In this document: positions 9,306 to 18,651 of the stretch, piece by piece
How the letters are laid out: every line of letters begins with the position of its first letter
Position numbering within the stretch: the stretch's first letter is position 1
DNA from: an uncultured Methanobrevibacter sp.
GTDB lineage: Archaea > Methanobacteriota > Methanobacteria > Methanobacteriales > Methanobacteriaceae
Direction of reading: 5' to 3'
DNA length: 64,000 nucleotides
Assembly: GCF_934746965.1 (NCBI RefSeq)
Contig: NZ_CAKVFS010000001.1
Span: forward strand, 186,001 to 250,000
Translations under genes and position numbers: made by a program
Notes under the pieces: generated by a model
The model's input: only the letters and a program-made list of their open reading frames with translations
What the model was told of the DNA's origin: nothing
Databases searched by the model: none

Positions 9306-11282
9306 TTAGGTATACCTAAAATTAATTAATAAATCATTTTTATTGCAAAATTTAATTAGTCTGGAATAAGTTGGATTTTCTTTTAAAGTTTTTACATTGC
9401 CGATTATTATTAATTTCCTTTTTGCTCGTGTAAGTGCTACATTTAATCTTCTTAAATCTTTTAAAAATCCAATATTTCCATTTTCATTACTTCTTACAGT
9501 TGAAATGATTATGATTTCTTTTTCACGTCCTTGAAATCCATCTACACTTTTTACTTCAACACTTGTTTTATCTTGAATAAGATGTACTTGGTCGCTGTAA
9601 GGACTTATAATTCCAATATTTTCCAGTTTCACACCATTTTCCAAATAATATTTGGTGATTTTAGTTGCAATTTCTGCTTCTTTTTGGTTGATTATGGATT
9701 TGGAATCTTTCAAGTGTTTTTCTTCATTATCTTTCAAATTAGATGTATCAATAAATAATAATGGTTTGGAATTGTTGTGTAATTCTTCTTTGAATCTATT
9801 TTCTTTTAAATTAGATATTTTTTCTAAATCTATAATTTCATTTATATTTATATTATCTACTTGGGAGTCACTTTTTAAATTGCCCTTGTAAAATTCTGAA
9901 TTTGGAAATTTCATTAAAAAGCTATTCATTCTATATTGAACATTTAATAAACAGGATTTGTTCGGATATTTCTTAATTAGCTCTTCAAACAATGTTTTTT
10001 CAAGAGGATGTGCTTTTTTACTAATTATTGTAGGAGGCAATTGTTTATGATCTCCTGCAAGAATAAATCTTCTAGCTTTAGCTAATGGAATTAAAACACT
10101 TGGAATTGTAGCTTGTGATGCTTCATCTACTATAACAACATCAAAATTAGTTCTAGATATTTCTTCAATAGCTGATGTTGAATTAGTTGATAAAATGACA
10201 TTACTATTGCCTACAATATCTTTAATGATTTTATTTTCAAGTTTTTTAATTTTATCGTGAATATCATCGATTTTTTCATTTTCTAAAAGCCAATTAGCCA
10301 TGGATTCCATTTTTGAAGGACTTATTCCACGTCCACCTTTACCTTTTGATGCATTGTATAATATATCTGAATCACTAAATCCTCTTCTGTATTGTGGGGT
10401 CGGTTTAGTAAATCTATCTCTAATTTCACTTATCTGTTCTATTTTTTTATAATTTTTGTTAATTTTATGTGTTAATTGATGATTTTCAGCTTTATATGCT
10501 AATGAATATTGGATATTTTCTTTTGAAACTCTTTGAGGATGACCTAATCGGGTAACATTTAGTTTTTTGTTTTTAGATAATCTGTCTAGTATATTATCAA
10601 CAGCACTGTTACTTTCGCTAGTAACTAATACTTTATTTTTTTGTCTTACTTCTTGTTGAATTAACTCAACTAATGTTCTTGTTTTTCCAGTTCCAAATGG
10701 ACCATGTATTAAAAAAAAGTTTTCAGTATTTATAGCATTTTTAACCGCATTTTTCTGTGACTGATTAAGAGAAGTGTCTATAAAATCAACATATTTTTCT
10801 TTTTTACTTTCCTTAGGGTCTCTTTTTTTTAAAGAATATTCAAGTGCGTTTTTACCTTTTGTGCTTAAATGCAATAAATTATCTTCCATTCTTTTAAAAG
10901 TAATGTCATTTGCATATAAATCTATCCTAACTTTCTTTTTAAGAGCCCATTTTGGGATTGATTTTTCAAAAGCTACTTTAAGGAATCTAGCACCTTTTTC
11001 AACTACAGTTCCAGTTAAATCACTTCTAAGGGGATATCCAGTACTAATTAGAACCATATCTCCAATACTGATTTCAGTTTCTATTTTTTGAGATCTTCCA
11101 AATTGTACAATCTGAGAACCTAACTGTTTTCCTAAATATTTTCCTTTTACTTTATTAATAGCTCTTCCTAAGTCTTCTCTTTTCTTGGGAGATAAATTTT
11201 TTATTTCATTAGTCATTAATTCAATTTCAGCATCTCTCTCATAATTTATAAGCTTTATTAGTTGTTTAATATATTTTTTCAA
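9306..11282 (-). CDS. Superfamily 1 helicase, Upf1/IGHMBP2-like
   Basis: A 658-residue protein with all SF1B helicase motifs: Walker A GPFGTGKTRTLVEL at about residue 194, TSESNSAVDNIL, Walker B VDEASQA, GDHKQLPPT, QYRM, VDGFQGREKEIIIIS and LTRAKRKLII. The N-terminal 130 residues, with GDMVLISTGYPLRSDLTG, resemble the beta-barrel inserted before the helicase core in IGHMBP2-type proteins. Such enzymes unwind RNA or DNA 5' to 3'; archaeal members are poorly studied and may act in RNA turnover or translation. Poly-T on the coding strand near the C-terminus is just AT-rich coding. It stands alone and is transcribed toward the glycosyltransferases. ATG 11282 is chosen; no strong ribosome-binding site is evident. 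Confidence 0.88.
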   Translation of the reverse strand: MKKYIKQLIKLINYERDAEIELMTNEIKNLSPKKREDLGRAINKVKGKYLGKQLGSQIVQFGRSQKIETEISIGDMVLISTGYPLRSDLTGTVVEKGARFLKVAFEKSIPKWALKKKVRIDLYANDITFKRMEDNLLHLSTKGKNALEYSLKKRDPKESKKEKYVDFIDTSLNQSQKNAVKNAINTENFFLIHGPFGTGKTRTLVELIQQEVRQKNKVLVTSESNSAVDNILDRLSKNKKLNVTRLGHPQRVSKENIQYSLAYKAENHQLTHKINKNYKKIEQISEIRDRFTKPTPQYRRGFSDSDILYNASKGKGGRGISPSKMESMANWLLENEKIDDIHDKIKKLENKIIKDIVGNSNVILSTNSTSAIEEISRTNFDVVIVDEASQATIPSVLIPLAKARRFILAGDHKQLPPTIISKKAHPLEKTLFEELIKKYPNKSCLLNVQYRMNSFLMKFPNSEFYKGNLKSDSQVDNININEIIDLEKISNLKENRFKEELHNNSKPLLFIDTSNLKDNEEKHLKDSKSIINQKEAEIATKITKYYLENGVKLENIGIISPYSDQVHLIQDKTSVEVKSVDGFQGREKEIIIISTVRSNENGNIGFLKDLRRLNVALTRAKRKLIIIGNVKTLKENPTYSRLIKFCNKNDLLINFRYT

Positions 11283-11312
11283 TTTTATCCCTAGATTATA
11301 ATTATGTTATAC

Positions 11313-11320
11313 TATAAATA
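11313..11320 (+). promoter_or_regulatory. TATA box of the aspartoacylase-family gene
   Basis: TATAAATA is centred about 28 bases before the ATG at 11345, without a ribosome-binding site between. A leaderless transcript is expected. Confidence 0.4.
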
Positions 11321-11344
11321 AAAGTTTTAAATTAATATTAAATA

Positions 11345-12082
11345 ATGATAACTTTTAAGAAAATTGATGATTTCAATGATTTAAAGATGACTTTTATTTC
11401 AAAAAGCTCTGGAGGATATATTTCAAAAAATAAGTATATTTTTGATAAAATAGAGTTAAATCCTTTAAATCAGTTTATTCTAGAACAATCGGTGTATGGA
11501 ACACCTATGTTTAAATTAGGAACTGGTGGATTTAATATTTTAATGATTTCTGGAATTCATGGTAATGAGTTGCCATCTCAGATAGCTAGTTTGAAATTAT
11601 TAAATGAATTACTTAATTCTACATTAGAAAACACAATTTATATTATTCCTTTTGCTGCTCCAAATGCTACTATGAATAATGAAAGAACATTCAATTCAAG
11701 AGATTTAAATAGATCAGCTCATATTAAAAATTCATTAAGTAATTTAATCATTCAAGCTATTGATGAGTTAAACATAAGTTTTGTTGGAGATTTTCATTCA
11801 ACAGCTAAAAATAGCAATCCTGGTTTTGAATCAGTTTTTTCAAGTAGAAATCCATCTCCTGAAAGTTGTTTAATAGCTAATCATATTTCAACACAAATGG
11901 GAAGTAAAGTAATTACTTTTGAAACTGCCGGTAAAATTTATAAAGGAGCTGTTGAAGATGTTTGTAATTTAAAAGGAATTCCTGCAATTACTGGTGAAGT
12001 TTTATCTCCATTTGCAACTGTTGGAAAAGGAAGTGTTGAAAAGTCTTTTCGTCAAATGAAAAGTTTTTTAGATTATTTTTAA
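11345..12082 (+). CDS. Succinylglutamate desuccinylase/aspartoacylase family metallohydrolase
   Basis: A 245-residue protein of the M14-like zinc hydrolase family. ISGIHGNELPSQ supplies the first zinc His and Glu, and VGDFHSTAKN supplies the second His. IPFAAPNATMNNERTF, with the SRDLNR segment, contains arginines that usually hold the substrate carboxylate, and ITGEVL near residue 217 gives a candidate catalytic Glu. Members remove acyl groups from amino acids or cleave C-terminal residues; substrate is not predictable. It is monocistronic, diverging from the helicase gene. The length is short compared with succinylglutamate desuccinylases (about 320), as in other archaeal members. Confidence 0.8.
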   Translation: MITFKKIDDFNDLKMTFISKSSGGYISKNKYIFDKIELNPLNQFILEQSVYGTPMFKLGTGGFNILMISGIHGNELPSQIASLKLLNELLNSTLENTIYIIPFAAPNATMNNERTFNSRDLNRSAHIKNSLSNLIIQAIDELNISFVGDFHSTAKNSNPGFESVFSSRNPSPESCLIANHISTQMGSKVITFETAGKIYKGAVEDVCNLKGIPAITGEVLSPFATVGKGSVEKSFRQMKSFLDYF

Positions 12083-12235
12083 AAAAATCAATTATTTCCT
12101 ATTTTTAAAATTCTAATTGAGTATTAGTTTATAGTGGACTGTCTTTTTTTAATTATAATATTGCTGAAATACTTTTCAAATGCTATCACTATTAATTTTT
12201 AATATAAATTATAATTATAAAATTAAGGTGATTTT

Positions 12236-12946
12236 TTGTCTTCATATAAGGGACATACATTATTTGCATTGATTTTAGGGATCATGTTTTTTAACAATCC
12301 TTTAATTATAGCTTTAAGTATAATTGGTGCTAATATTCCTGATTTTGATCATAAATTTAAAAAAGACAATGTTTATAGAATGATTATTTTAGGATTGATT
12401 GTATTTATATCTCTTTATATCTTAAAATTACCTTATTATTTAGGTTTAATAATAGTATTTCTAGGAACTGTCTTTTATTTTTCCCAACACAGAAGTTTTA
12501 CTCACTCTATTTTCGGTGTACTCACATTAACTGCGGCAGTTTCATTAATACTTATTTGGGCATATGAAATACTCATGAATATAACTGTGATTTCCACATC
12601 TTACTTATTCATGGCTATTTTAATAGCTCTTTTAAGTTTTTTATTTTTAAATAAAAAATTAATATTAATATTCTTACCGTTATTTTTTATCAGTTTATTT
12701 TTCTTTGGAACATTAACTATAAATTATGTGGAAGTGGCTATCGGATTATTTTTAGGATTATTGAGCCATATTGTATTGGATTCATTTAGTCCTGCAGGAA
12801 TAAAATTATTTGCACCATTATCTTCTAAAAAATATCATAAAAAATTTGGAATTGTTGTTATTGTAATATTATTTGTATTGGCTATTTATTTAAGGAGATT
12901 TGAAATAATTGAGTTAATGCAATGCTTTTTTCCAAATATTTATTAA
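12236..12946 (+). CDS. DUF457 (YdjM-like) membrane-bound metal-dependent hydrolase family protein
   Basis: A 236-residue protein with about six membrane segments. Motifs typical of the family are KGHTLFALILG near the N-terminus, IGANIPDFDHKF, FSQHRSFTHSIFG and LSHIVLDSFSPAGIKLFAP. The His and Asp residues form the metal-site signature that gave the family its name, though activity is unproven for most members. Translation begins at TTG 12236, preceded by AAGGTGAT at ideal spacing; no ATG is near. The preceding 150 bases hold only AT-rich sequence. The gene is 24 bases upstream of the Gdx gene, so the pair may be an operon. Confidence 0.8.
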   Translation: MSSYKGHTLFALILGIMFFNNPLIIALSIIGANIPDFDHKFKKDNVYRMIILGLIVFISLYILKLPYYLGLIIVFLGTVFYFSQHRSFTHSIFGVLTLTAAVSLILIWAYEILMNITVISTSYLFMAILIALLSFLFLNKKLILIFLPLFFISLFFFGTLTINYVEVAIGLFLGLLSHIVLDSFSPAGIKLFAPLSSKKYHKKFGIVVIVILFVLAIYLRRFEIIELMQCFFPNIY

Positions 12947-12970
12947 TACTATTTTTTAAAACTATGATGT

Positions 12971-13291
12971 ATGAATTCATGGATTTATTTAATTATTGCA
13001 GGTATTTTTGAAATGGGATGGGTATTGGCTTTAAAATTTTCTGAAAATTTCACAAGATTGTTATTTTCTATTTTAACAGTTATATTCATGATTTTAAGTT
13101 TAATTTTCTTATCTTTTTCATTTAAAACAATTCCTATGGGAACTGCATATGCTTGTTGGACAGCTATTGGTGCAATTGGAGTTATAATTTTTGGAATTTT
13201 CTTTTTAGGGGAATCTGCAAACCTTTTAAGAATCTTTTTTATAGGGGTAGTTATAGCAGGAATCATTGGATTAAAATTAACTACTCCTTAA
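12971..13291 (+). CDS. SMR transporter, Gdx (SugE) guanidinium-exporter subtype
   Basis: A 106-residue protein with four membrane helices. The key Glu of the SMR family is at residue 14 (AGIFEMGWVLALKFS). MGTAYACWTAIGAIG and LGESANLLRI closely follow E. coli SugE/Gdx rather than EmrE, which lacks the GESAN segment. Gdx proteins export guanidinium in exchange for protons as antiparallel dimers. No guanidine riboswitch fits in the short gap upstream. It converges on the BASS gene, with the two 3' ends overlapping by 4 bases. Subtype assignment is by motif. Confidence 0.85.
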   Translation: MNSWIYLIIAGIFEMGWVLALKFSENFTRLLFSILTVIFMILSLIFLSFSFKTIPMGTAYACWTAIGAIGVIIFGIFFLGESANLLRIFFIGVVIAGIIGLKLTTP

Positions 13292-14235
13292 TATCTTTTT
13301 TTAATACTTGTTAGAATCTTTGATATGCAATATAATACTGGTAATTCTATTAGTGGTCCAATTACTAGTCCGATTAATATTAATTCTCTTCCTGGAAATG
13401 AGTTTACAGCAATAGCTAGTGCTAAAGGTGAATTACGTGCTAATGTAGTCATAGTTAAGCTTACATAATCTTCATATGTAAATTCTATTTTTTTAGATAT
13501 TGTAAAGTCTAAAATAAGATTTATAATGAAAAATAAGATTAAAGGGATGAATATTAATAAAATTGAATTTAAATTATCAAATACAATTTCTCCTTTACTG
13601 TTAAATATTCCGAATATTGCAATAGCTAAAAATATTATTTGGCAGTTTGAAAAGAAATTGGTTATTTTTTCATTAAGTTTTTCTTTATTTTTTAGTATAA
13701 ATTTGGTTAGTTGCGCTAAAACAAAGGGGATTATAACAACAATTAATATGGAGTATCCTAATTCATAGTAATTCATAGAATTGTTACTTGCAAAGAATAA
13801 AATTAGATATATTGGTAATAATATAATTTGAAGTATTAAATTTATTGGGAGTATTGAAAGGCTTAAATTTACATTTCCTTTTGCCATTTTTGTAAATACG
13901 AGGTACCAGTCGGTACAAGGGGTTAAAATGAGCATGAAAAATCCAATGAATATATCTATATTTCCTTTTAAAAATAATGATCCCAGGAAGTATCCTAAAA
14001 GTGGTGTCCAGATAAAATTTATTATTAAGCTTGTTGAGGTAAATTTAACATTTTTAAAACTGTTTTTTAAATCTTTAATTGGAACTTCTAAAAACAGCCC
14101 ATATAACATTAAACAGAGGAATAAAGTTATTAATGATTCACTGTTGTTGTTTAAAATTGAAATATCACTTAATTCAAGGCCGGTTATTATTGCAATGAAT
14201 ATTATTATAGGTTCTGTTTTTTCTAGAATTTCCAT
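13288..14235 (-). CDS. Bile acid:sodium symporter (BASS) superfamily transporter, arsenite-permease-like
   Basis: A 315-residue protein with about ten membrane helices. ILTPCTDWYLVFTKMAKGNVNLSLSILPINLILQ is summarised by its key features: the TPCTDW turn and the Asn-rich half-helix, both of which resemble ACR3-like arsenic resistance transporters of the BASS fold. TMTTLARNSPLALAIAV is the matching C-terminal half-repeat motif. ACR3 proteins export arsenite, but many archaeal relatives have no tested substrate and no ars regulator or reductase is nearby, so arsenic transport is only a possibility. The gene diverges from the ehb operon, and its 3' end overlaps the Gdx gene by 4 bases. Confidence 0.72.
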   Translation of the reverse strand: MEILEKTEPIIIFIAIITGLELSDISILNNNSESLITLFLCLMLYGLFLEVPIKDLKNSFKNVKFTSTSLIINFIWTPLLGYFLGSLFLKGNIDIFIGFFMLILTPCTDWYLVFTKMAKGNVNLSLSILPINLILQIILLPIYLILFFASNNSMNYYELGYSILIVVIIPFVLAQLTKFILKNKEKLNEKITNFFSNCQIIFLAIAIFGIFNSKGEIVFDNLNSILLIFIPLILFFIINLILDFTISKKIEFTYEDYVSLTMTTLARNSPLALAIAVNSFPGRELILIGLVIGPLIELPVLYCISKILTSIKKRY

Positions 14236-14385
14236 TTAAATCACTTTTTTAGGTACATCTAAATTTTATTAGTATTAATATAAATAATTTTTTTAAGTAG
14301 TTGTCTTGATTCTAATTTTAGGTGATTTTTTCATCTCAGATTAAATGCATACATTTATAATAAATAATCATGATAAATAATAATG

Positions 14386-14400
14386 TTTATATGGTCAATT
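14386..14400 (+). promoter_or_regulatory. Probable ehb operon promoter
   Basis: TTTATATG at 14386-14393 is a good archaeal TATA box about 63 bases before ehbA, giving a start near 14415 and a leader of about 35 bases with GGAG before the ATG. GTCAA at 14395 and TTGAC at 14419 are inverted and straddle the expected start site, a possible operator. The rest of the 216-base gap is AT-rich without a gene. Confidence 0.5.
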
Positions 14401-14451
14401 TTTTAATTTTAATTATGTTGACTTTTTAATCTACGAAATGGAGCTTATTTA

Positions 14452-14766
14452 ATGTTTTTAACTAGACTAGGTTATGGAATATTATATTTCTTAGACCTTA
14501 TTTATGAAATAATTAAAGCAACATATGATGTTGCTGTTAATGGAATTATGAGACAAAATATTAATCCTGTTGTTGTAGAAATTGAAACAGTTTTAGAGAG
14601 GCCTGTTTCTCAAACAATTTTAGCAAATAGTATTTCTTTAACTCCAGGAACTTTGTCTGTTGATTTGGATTCTGAAAATAACATTATTAAAGTAGCTGCT
14701 ATTTCTCCAAGAAGTAAGGAAGATATTATTCCTTTTGAATCATATATAAAGAAGATGTTGGAGTAA
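14452..14766 (+). CDS. ehbA: Energy-converting hydrogenase B subunit A (MrpE-like)
   Basis: A 104-residue protein that opens the ehb operon. The N-terminal hydrophobic segment (LTRLGYGILYFLDLIYEIIKATYDVA) is followed by a short cytoplasmic domain with LANSISLTPGTLSVDLD, the hallmark of MrpE/MnhE subunits of multisubunit Na+/H+ antiporters. Ehb is a membrane [NiFe] hydrogenase that uses ion-motive force to reduce ferredoxin with H2; the Mrp-like subunits form the ion channel arm. GGAG lies 8-9 bases before the ATG. Assignment rests on the motif and on position one in the conserved order. Confidence 0.9.
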   Translation: MFLTRLGYGILYFLDLIYEIIKATYDVAVNGIMRQNINPVVVEIETVLERPVSQTILANSISLTPGTLSVDLDSENNIIKVAAISPRSKEDIIPFESYIKKMLE

Positions 14767-14803
14767 TTTTCTTTATATTTATTAATTGTTGAGTGGGATA
14801 GTA

Positions 14804-15067
14804 ATGGACATATTATTTATTTCAAAATATTTTGTGGTTATTGCATCAATGATAATGATGTTTGCTGCTTTAAGGGCAGGTGCTTATAAATCCACATCAA
14901 TGGGACTTTTAAGTAGTTCTGTTGTGGTTGTAGCCTTTGCATTATCTTTACTTGTTGTTGGGGATATGTATGGTATAACTTTCTTTAAAGACATATCTAT
15001 GGCTTTAGTGTTATTTGGATTTATAGGGACTGTTGCTTTTGCTGTTACTCAGGGAGGAGATGACTAA
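14804..15067 (+). CDS. ehbB: Energy-converting hydrogenase B subunit B (MrpF-like)
   Basis: An 87-residue protein with three membrane helices, matching the MrpF/MnhF subunit in size and place. The middle reads ALRAGAYKSTSMGLLSSSVVV, and the C-terminal helix has SMALVLFGFIGTVAFAV. I prefer the ATG at 14804, which has GTGGGAT about 6 bases before it, over the in-frame TTG at 14786. The stop codon overlaps the ehbC start (ATG at 15067). It contributes to the ion-translocating membrane module of Ehb. Confidence 0.88.
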   Translation: MDILFISKYFVVIASMIMMFAALRAGAYKSTSMGLLSSSVVVVAFALSLLVVGDMYGITFFKDISMALVLFGFIGTVAFAVTQGGDD

Positions 15068-15498
15068 TGTTTATAATTGAATTAATTCAGTCTATTTTCC
15101 TTATTATTTCAGCTATTTTAATAATAATATCTGCTATTGGATTTGTAACTTTAGATAAAAATATGGATAATCTAATTTATGCTAGAATTCATGTTGCAGG
15201 TGTTTTTGATATAGCATTTATTTTAGCAATGCTTGGATTGCAACAATATCTTTTAGCAGGTATTTATTTAGTTATAGCACCATTTACAGCACATGCAATA
15301 GCTAATGCTTTTTATAATTCTGAAGATAAAGTAAATAATCTACAGAATAAAAATGTGGAAGTTGAAAGTTCAAAAGATGAAAATCCATTTGTTCATAATA
15401 TAAATGATGTTAAAAAAATGGAAAATGAATCAAATGATGGTAGAAAGGATAATATTAAATTTTCTATTTCTACATTAGAAATTAGTGAGGATGAGTAA
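15067..15498 (+). CDS. ehbC: Energy-converting hydrogenase B subunit C (MrpG-like) with an acidic tail
   Basis: A 143-residue protein. Residues 1-80 form three membrane helices with [24 protein letters not shown], a clear MrpG/MnhG signature. The remaining 60 residues are hydrophilic and rich in Asn, Lys, Asp and Glu with no family signature; the tail is probably cytoplasmic and may contact soluble Ehb subunits, though this is inference. The start overlaps the end of ehbB by one base, and the final codons lie just before the ehbD start. Confidence 0.87.
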   Translation: MFIIELIQSIFLIISAILIIISAIGFVTLDKNMDNLIYARIHVAGVFDIAFILAMLGLQQYLLAGIYLVIAPFTAHAIANAFYNSEDKVNNLQNKNVEVESSKDENPFVHNINDVKKMENESNDGRKDNIKFSISTLEISEDE

Positions 15499-15499
15499 G

Positions 15500-15733
15500 A
15501 TGTTAAGTATTATATTAATGATTATTACAGTTGTAAGTGCGATTCTTGCTCTTATTCAAAAAGATTTGTTGAAAGCAGCAATGTTAACAGGATTTTCTGG
15601 AGGGGCTCTTGCAGTACTTTTCCAAATTTTACTAGCTCCTGATGTTGCTTTAACACAGGCTATTGTTGGTGCAGCTATTGTTCCTGTATTTTTGGCATTA
15701 GCTATTAAAAAAACACAAAGGGATGATTCATAA
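15500..15733 (+). CDS. ehbD: Energy-converting hydrogenase B subunit D (MbhD/DUF4040-like)
   Basis: A 77-residue membrane protein with three helices. [34 protein letters not shown] contains the TGFSG and [10 protein letters not shown] motifs typical of DUF4040, the segment homologous to the C-terminal part of MrpA/NuoL. ATG 15500 is preferred because GAGG lies about 8 bases upstream; GTG 15485 and ATG 15491 would overlap ehbC and lack such a site. The stop codon overlaps the ehbE ATG by one base, implying coupled translation. Confidence 0.87.
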   Translation: MLSIILMIITVVSAILALIQKDLLKAAMLTGFSGGALAVLFQILLAPDVALTQAIVGAAIVPVFLALAIKKTQRDDS

Positions 15734-16119
15734 TGGCATATATGCAATTAGCAGCGTTAATTACTGCAGGAGCTTTGGTTGTTGTAGGTCTTTTTGCAGC
15801 TATTTTCATTGATAATATCATAAAAAAGATAATTGGTATTAGTTTTATTGAAGAAGGTGCAAATTTATTTATTATTGCTATTGGGTATAAACCTGGTGGA
15901 GTGGTTCCAATTTTGATGCCTGGAATGAATTCATCTTGGTATGCTGCAAATTCAGCATATCCTTTACCATTTGGGTTAGTATTAACTAGTATTGTAATTG
16001 GAGCAAGTACTTTAGCAGTAATGTTAGCTATTGTAATGGTTATCTATAAGAAATATGGAACTTTAAGTACAAAAGTATTGTTGGCAGATACATCTAAACA
16101 GGAGGAATATAATGAGTAA
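15733..16119 (+). CDS. ehbE: Energy-converting hydrogenase B subunit E (MrpC/NuoK-like)
   Basis: A 128-residue protein with three membrane helices. [28 protein letters not shown] contains the conserved Glu-bearing second helix of NuoK/MrpC subunits, and [14 protein letters not shown] polar residues end the chain. [34 protein letters not shown] is the third helix with the usual LVLTSIVIG core. It sits between ehbD and the large antiporter-like subunit ehbF, which overlaps its last 8 bases. Confidence 0.9.
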   Translation: MAYMQLAALITAGALVVVGLFAAIFIDNIIKKIIGISFIEEGANLFIIAIGYKPGGVVPILMPGMNSSWYAANSAYPLPFGLVLTSIVIGASTLAVMLAIVMVIYKKYGTLSTKVLLADTSKQEEYNE

Positions 16120-17569
16120 TTATTTAATTCCACTTATGGTAATAGTTCCTATGCTTTGTGCAATACTTGTAAATGTATTTTCTAAATTTAATAAGTCTGT
16201 TAAAATATTATCATTTGTAGTAGCTATCTGCTTACCAATAATTCCGTTACTTTCTAATTATGGATTGCATTTCTTTGGAGGTTATACTCCAATGGTTGAT
16301 AATGTAACTGGAGTTGTTTATCACCCTGCTATTACATATTCATTTGATATGTTGCAACAGATATTTATTGCAGTAATAGGATTAATAACTTTCTTAGTTG
16401 CGTTTATTTATTTATCAAAATATAAAAAAGCTTCTGGACATTATTTATTCTTGTTATTTATGGGTACTGCATCTGTAACAGCATTATTACTTACTGATGA
16501 TATATTTAACATGTTTGTATTTTTTGAAATACTTGCATTAGTTCAAGTAGGTATTGTGATTGCATCACCTATGGATTATAGTTATGAAATGGCTTTAAAA
16601 TACATGGTTTTAGGATCTATTGGAAGTCCAATAATGCTTTTAGGAATTGGATTTTTACTTGCAAGTACAGGTAATATTAATATTTCTGATATTGTTGTAG
16701 CACTTCATAATGGAACTTTAAGTATGACTTCTCCTGTTTTATTAATGGCATTTGCTTTAATATTCTTCGGATGGTTATATGCTTCAGGATTACCTCCATT
16801 CCATGTTATAAAATCTGGAATATATAGTAAAGCAGAACCTCATGGTGCAGCATTACTCCAGGCATTTACAGTTATTTCAATGATTTCCATTGTTTTAATA
16901 ATGTTTAGAATATTCCATGAATTACCAATCTTTGAACTGTTATTAATATTGTTTTCAATTTTAGCAATGATTCTAGGTGTTTCTCTAGCTTTAACTCAAA
17001 CAGATTTCAGAAGAATGATAGGTTATTTAGCAGTAGGGGAACTTGGTTTTATTGGATTGGGTATTGGTCTTGGAACTCAGTTTTCTATTACTGCAGGTCT
17101 TTTCCAAGCACTTAATGAAATAATAACTACTGCATTATTATTTATAGGATTTGGACTTATAGCTTATGTAACTAAAGAAGAGGATACTCGTAAATTAGGT
17201 GGACTATTAGCTTACCATCCAAAAGTTGGTTTAATGCTTCTGTTTGGTGGTTTGGCTATGGCAGGTGTTCCTCCATTTAGTGGATTCCAAAGTAAATTAA
17301 TGCTTGTTCAAGCTTCATTAAGTTGCGGATATCCAGAATTATCTATTCTTGCAGTTATTGTAAGTATAGCTACATTTGTTGTATTTGTTAAAACATTCTA
17401 TGGAATGTTTTTAAGACCAAAACCAGCTACATTGGAAGTACCTGATAATGATGTACCTAAATCTGCAGTATTTGCAATGGGTGTTTTATTAATATTAATT
17501 ATTGTATTAGGTATTTGTCCCGGTATTGTTACAAATGGAATTTCTGAATTTGTAGGAGGTATTTTATGA
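16112..17569 (+). CDS. ehbF: Energy-converting hydrogenase B subunit F (MrpD/NuoN-like antiporter subunit)
   Basis: A 485-residue protein with about 14 membrane helices, the main ion-pumping subunit of the Mrp-like arm. Recognisable segments are [23 protein letters not shown], whose Glu corresponds to the essential Glu of helix 5, [29 protein letters not shown] with the broken-helix Lys and His, and [20 protein letters not shown] with the second conserved Lys. Family NuoL/M/N/MrpD is certain. The ATG at 16112 is preceded by AGGAGG inside the end of ehbE, and the stop overlaps ehbG in an ATGA arrangement. Confidence 0.95.
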   Translation: MSNYLIPLMVIVPMLCAILVNVFSKFNKSVKILSFVVAICLPIIPLLSNYGLHFFGGYTPMVDNVTGVVYHPAITYSFDMLQQIFIAVIGLITFLVAFIYLSKYKKASGHYLFLLFMGTASVTALLLTDDIFNMFVFFEILALVQVGIVIASPMDYSYEMALKYMVLGSIGSPIMLLGIGFLLASTGNINISDIVVALHNGTLSMTSPVLLMAFALIFFGWLYASGLPPFHVIKSGIYSKAEPHGAALLQAFTVISMISIVLIMFRIFHELPIFELLLILFSILAMILGVSLALTQTDFRRMIGYLAVGELGFIGLGIGLGTQFSITAGLFQALNEIITTALLFIGFGLIAYVTKEEDTRKLGGLLAYHPKVGLMLLFGGLAMAGVPPFSGFQSKLMLVQASLSCGYPELSILAVIVSIATFVVFVKTFYGMFLRPKPATLEVPDNDVPKSAVFAMGVLLILIIVLGICPGIVTNGISEFVGGIL

Positions 17570-17901
17570 AACTTTATGACCAGATATTCAATGTTGTAAA
17601 AGATTTTAGAAAATTCTTTTCTCCAGGTCCTGTAACTAATGCTGATGTTTCTGGAAGTATTACATCTGAAATATTGTTAATTGTTTCATTAGTAATGGTA
17701 TGTTTATTATTAAGACATGTTCATTTATTACTTGCAGGTATTGTTACTTTAATTATTCTTGTTGTTTTAGTAAAAAACATGCCATTAATTCCTAAATTTA
17801 AAATAGAACAGGATGATTCATTAGATAAAATGATATTTTACACGGTTATGGTTTTAGGAATAATTGTTGTGTTTGTTTATTGGGGTGGTAACTTTGTCTA
17901 A
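17566..17901 (+). CDS. ehbG: Energy-converting hydrogenase B subunit G
   Basis: A 111-residue protein with a soluble N-terminal third and three hydrophobic segments (SEILLIVSLVMVCLLL, LLAGIVTLIILVVLV and MIFYTVMVLGIIVVFVYW). I recognise no domain; it is assigned by position between ehbF and ehbH and by size. It begins with ATGA overlap on the ehbF stop codon and ends 8 bases inside ehbH. Its exact role in the membrane arm is unknown. Confidence 0.8.
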   Translation: MKLYDQIFNVVKDFRKFFSPGPVTNADVSGSITSEILLIVSLVMVCLLLRHVHLLLAGIVTLIILVVLVKNMPLIPKFKIEQDDSLDKMIFYTVMVLGIIVVFVYWGGNFV

Positions 17902-18172
17902 TAGTATTAAAACTATAATTGCATCAATAGTTACAGTATTATTTTCTGTATCTTTATTTGATGCATTATTTAATTTAAATAAGGTTATTGTTCCTGGTGT
18001 AAGTAATATTTATAATGAGTTAGGTACTCAAATATCTCCAAATTTAATTACTGTTGTAATTTTTGATTTCAGAGGTTATGATACTTTGGGAGAATCTATT
18101 ATATTATTAACTGCAGGTTTAGTTGTTTTACTTGTATTTGGTAGAGGAAGATTAGGAGGTAAAGAAGAATGA
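17894..18172 (+). CDS. ehbH: Energy-converting hydrogenase B subunit H (MrpB N-terminal-like)
   Basis: A 92-residue protein with two membrane helices. [35 protein letters not shown] is a clear match to the MbhE/MrpA C-terminal segment, where [13 protein letters not shown] is the signature. I place the start at TTG 17894, because GGGGTGGT sits directly upstream and no ATG or GTG is suitable; an earlier in-frame TTG at 17864 lacks a site. The stop overlaps the ehbI start (ATGA). Confidence 0.82.
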   Translation: MSNSIKTIIASIVTVLFSVSLFDALFNLNKVIVPGVSNIYNELGTQISPNLITVVIFDFRGYDTLGESIILLTAGLVVLLVFGRGRLGGKEE

Positions 18173-18642
18173 GTCAAAATAGTGTAATTTTAAAGTTAAT
18201 AGCTTTACCAATTGCTATTTTTGTATCATGTATGGGGATAATGACTATTTTAGGAGGTCATATAACTCCTGGTGGAGGTTTCCAAGGGGGAGCTATGATT
18301 ACTGCAGGAGTGATTATATGTCTTTTAGTTTATGGTTTGGATAAATCTCCAATAAATTTATCTCATGATTTTGTTAGTGCAGTTGAAGGATTTGGAATTT
18401 TAGTTTATATTGGGCTTGGTCTTGTAGGTTTGTTCTTTGCAGGATCTTTCTTGTACAATGTAGGAACTGATATTTCTGGTGTTGTTCCAGATTTTGTAAG
18501 GACAATTTTCCATTATCCTGATGTAACAAATGCAGGTATACTTCCATATTTGAATATTGTAGTAGGTTTAAAAGTATTTGTTGGATTAAGCGCAATTGTC
18601 ATAGCTTTTATGGGTTTTAAAAAGTTTGAAGAGGAGAACTGA
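18169..18642 (+). CDS. ehbI: Energy-converting hydrogenase B subunit I (MrpB-like)
   Basis: A 157-residue protein with four membrane helices. [24 protein letters not shown] contains the [11 protein letters not shown] signature of MrpB/MnhB subunits, and the last part [21 protein letters not shown] is the expected NIxxGxKVxxG segment. It belongs to the Na+/H+ antiporter-like module. The gap to ehbJ is only 9 bases, with GAGGTGA as the ehbJ ribosome-binding site. Confidence 0.92.
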   Translation: MSQNSVILKLIALPIAIFVSCMGIMTILGGHITPGGGFQGGAMITAGVIICLLVYGLDKSPINLSHDFVSAVEGFGILVYIGLGLVGLFFAGSFLYNVGTDISGVVPDFVRTIFHYPDVTNAGILPYLNIVVGLKVFVGLSAIVIAFMGFKKFEEEN

Positions 18643-18651
18643 GGTGAACAT

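Noticed and set aside
12946..12971. Guanidine riboswitch before the Gdx gene
   Set aside because: The gap is only 24 bases, too short for a riboswitch.
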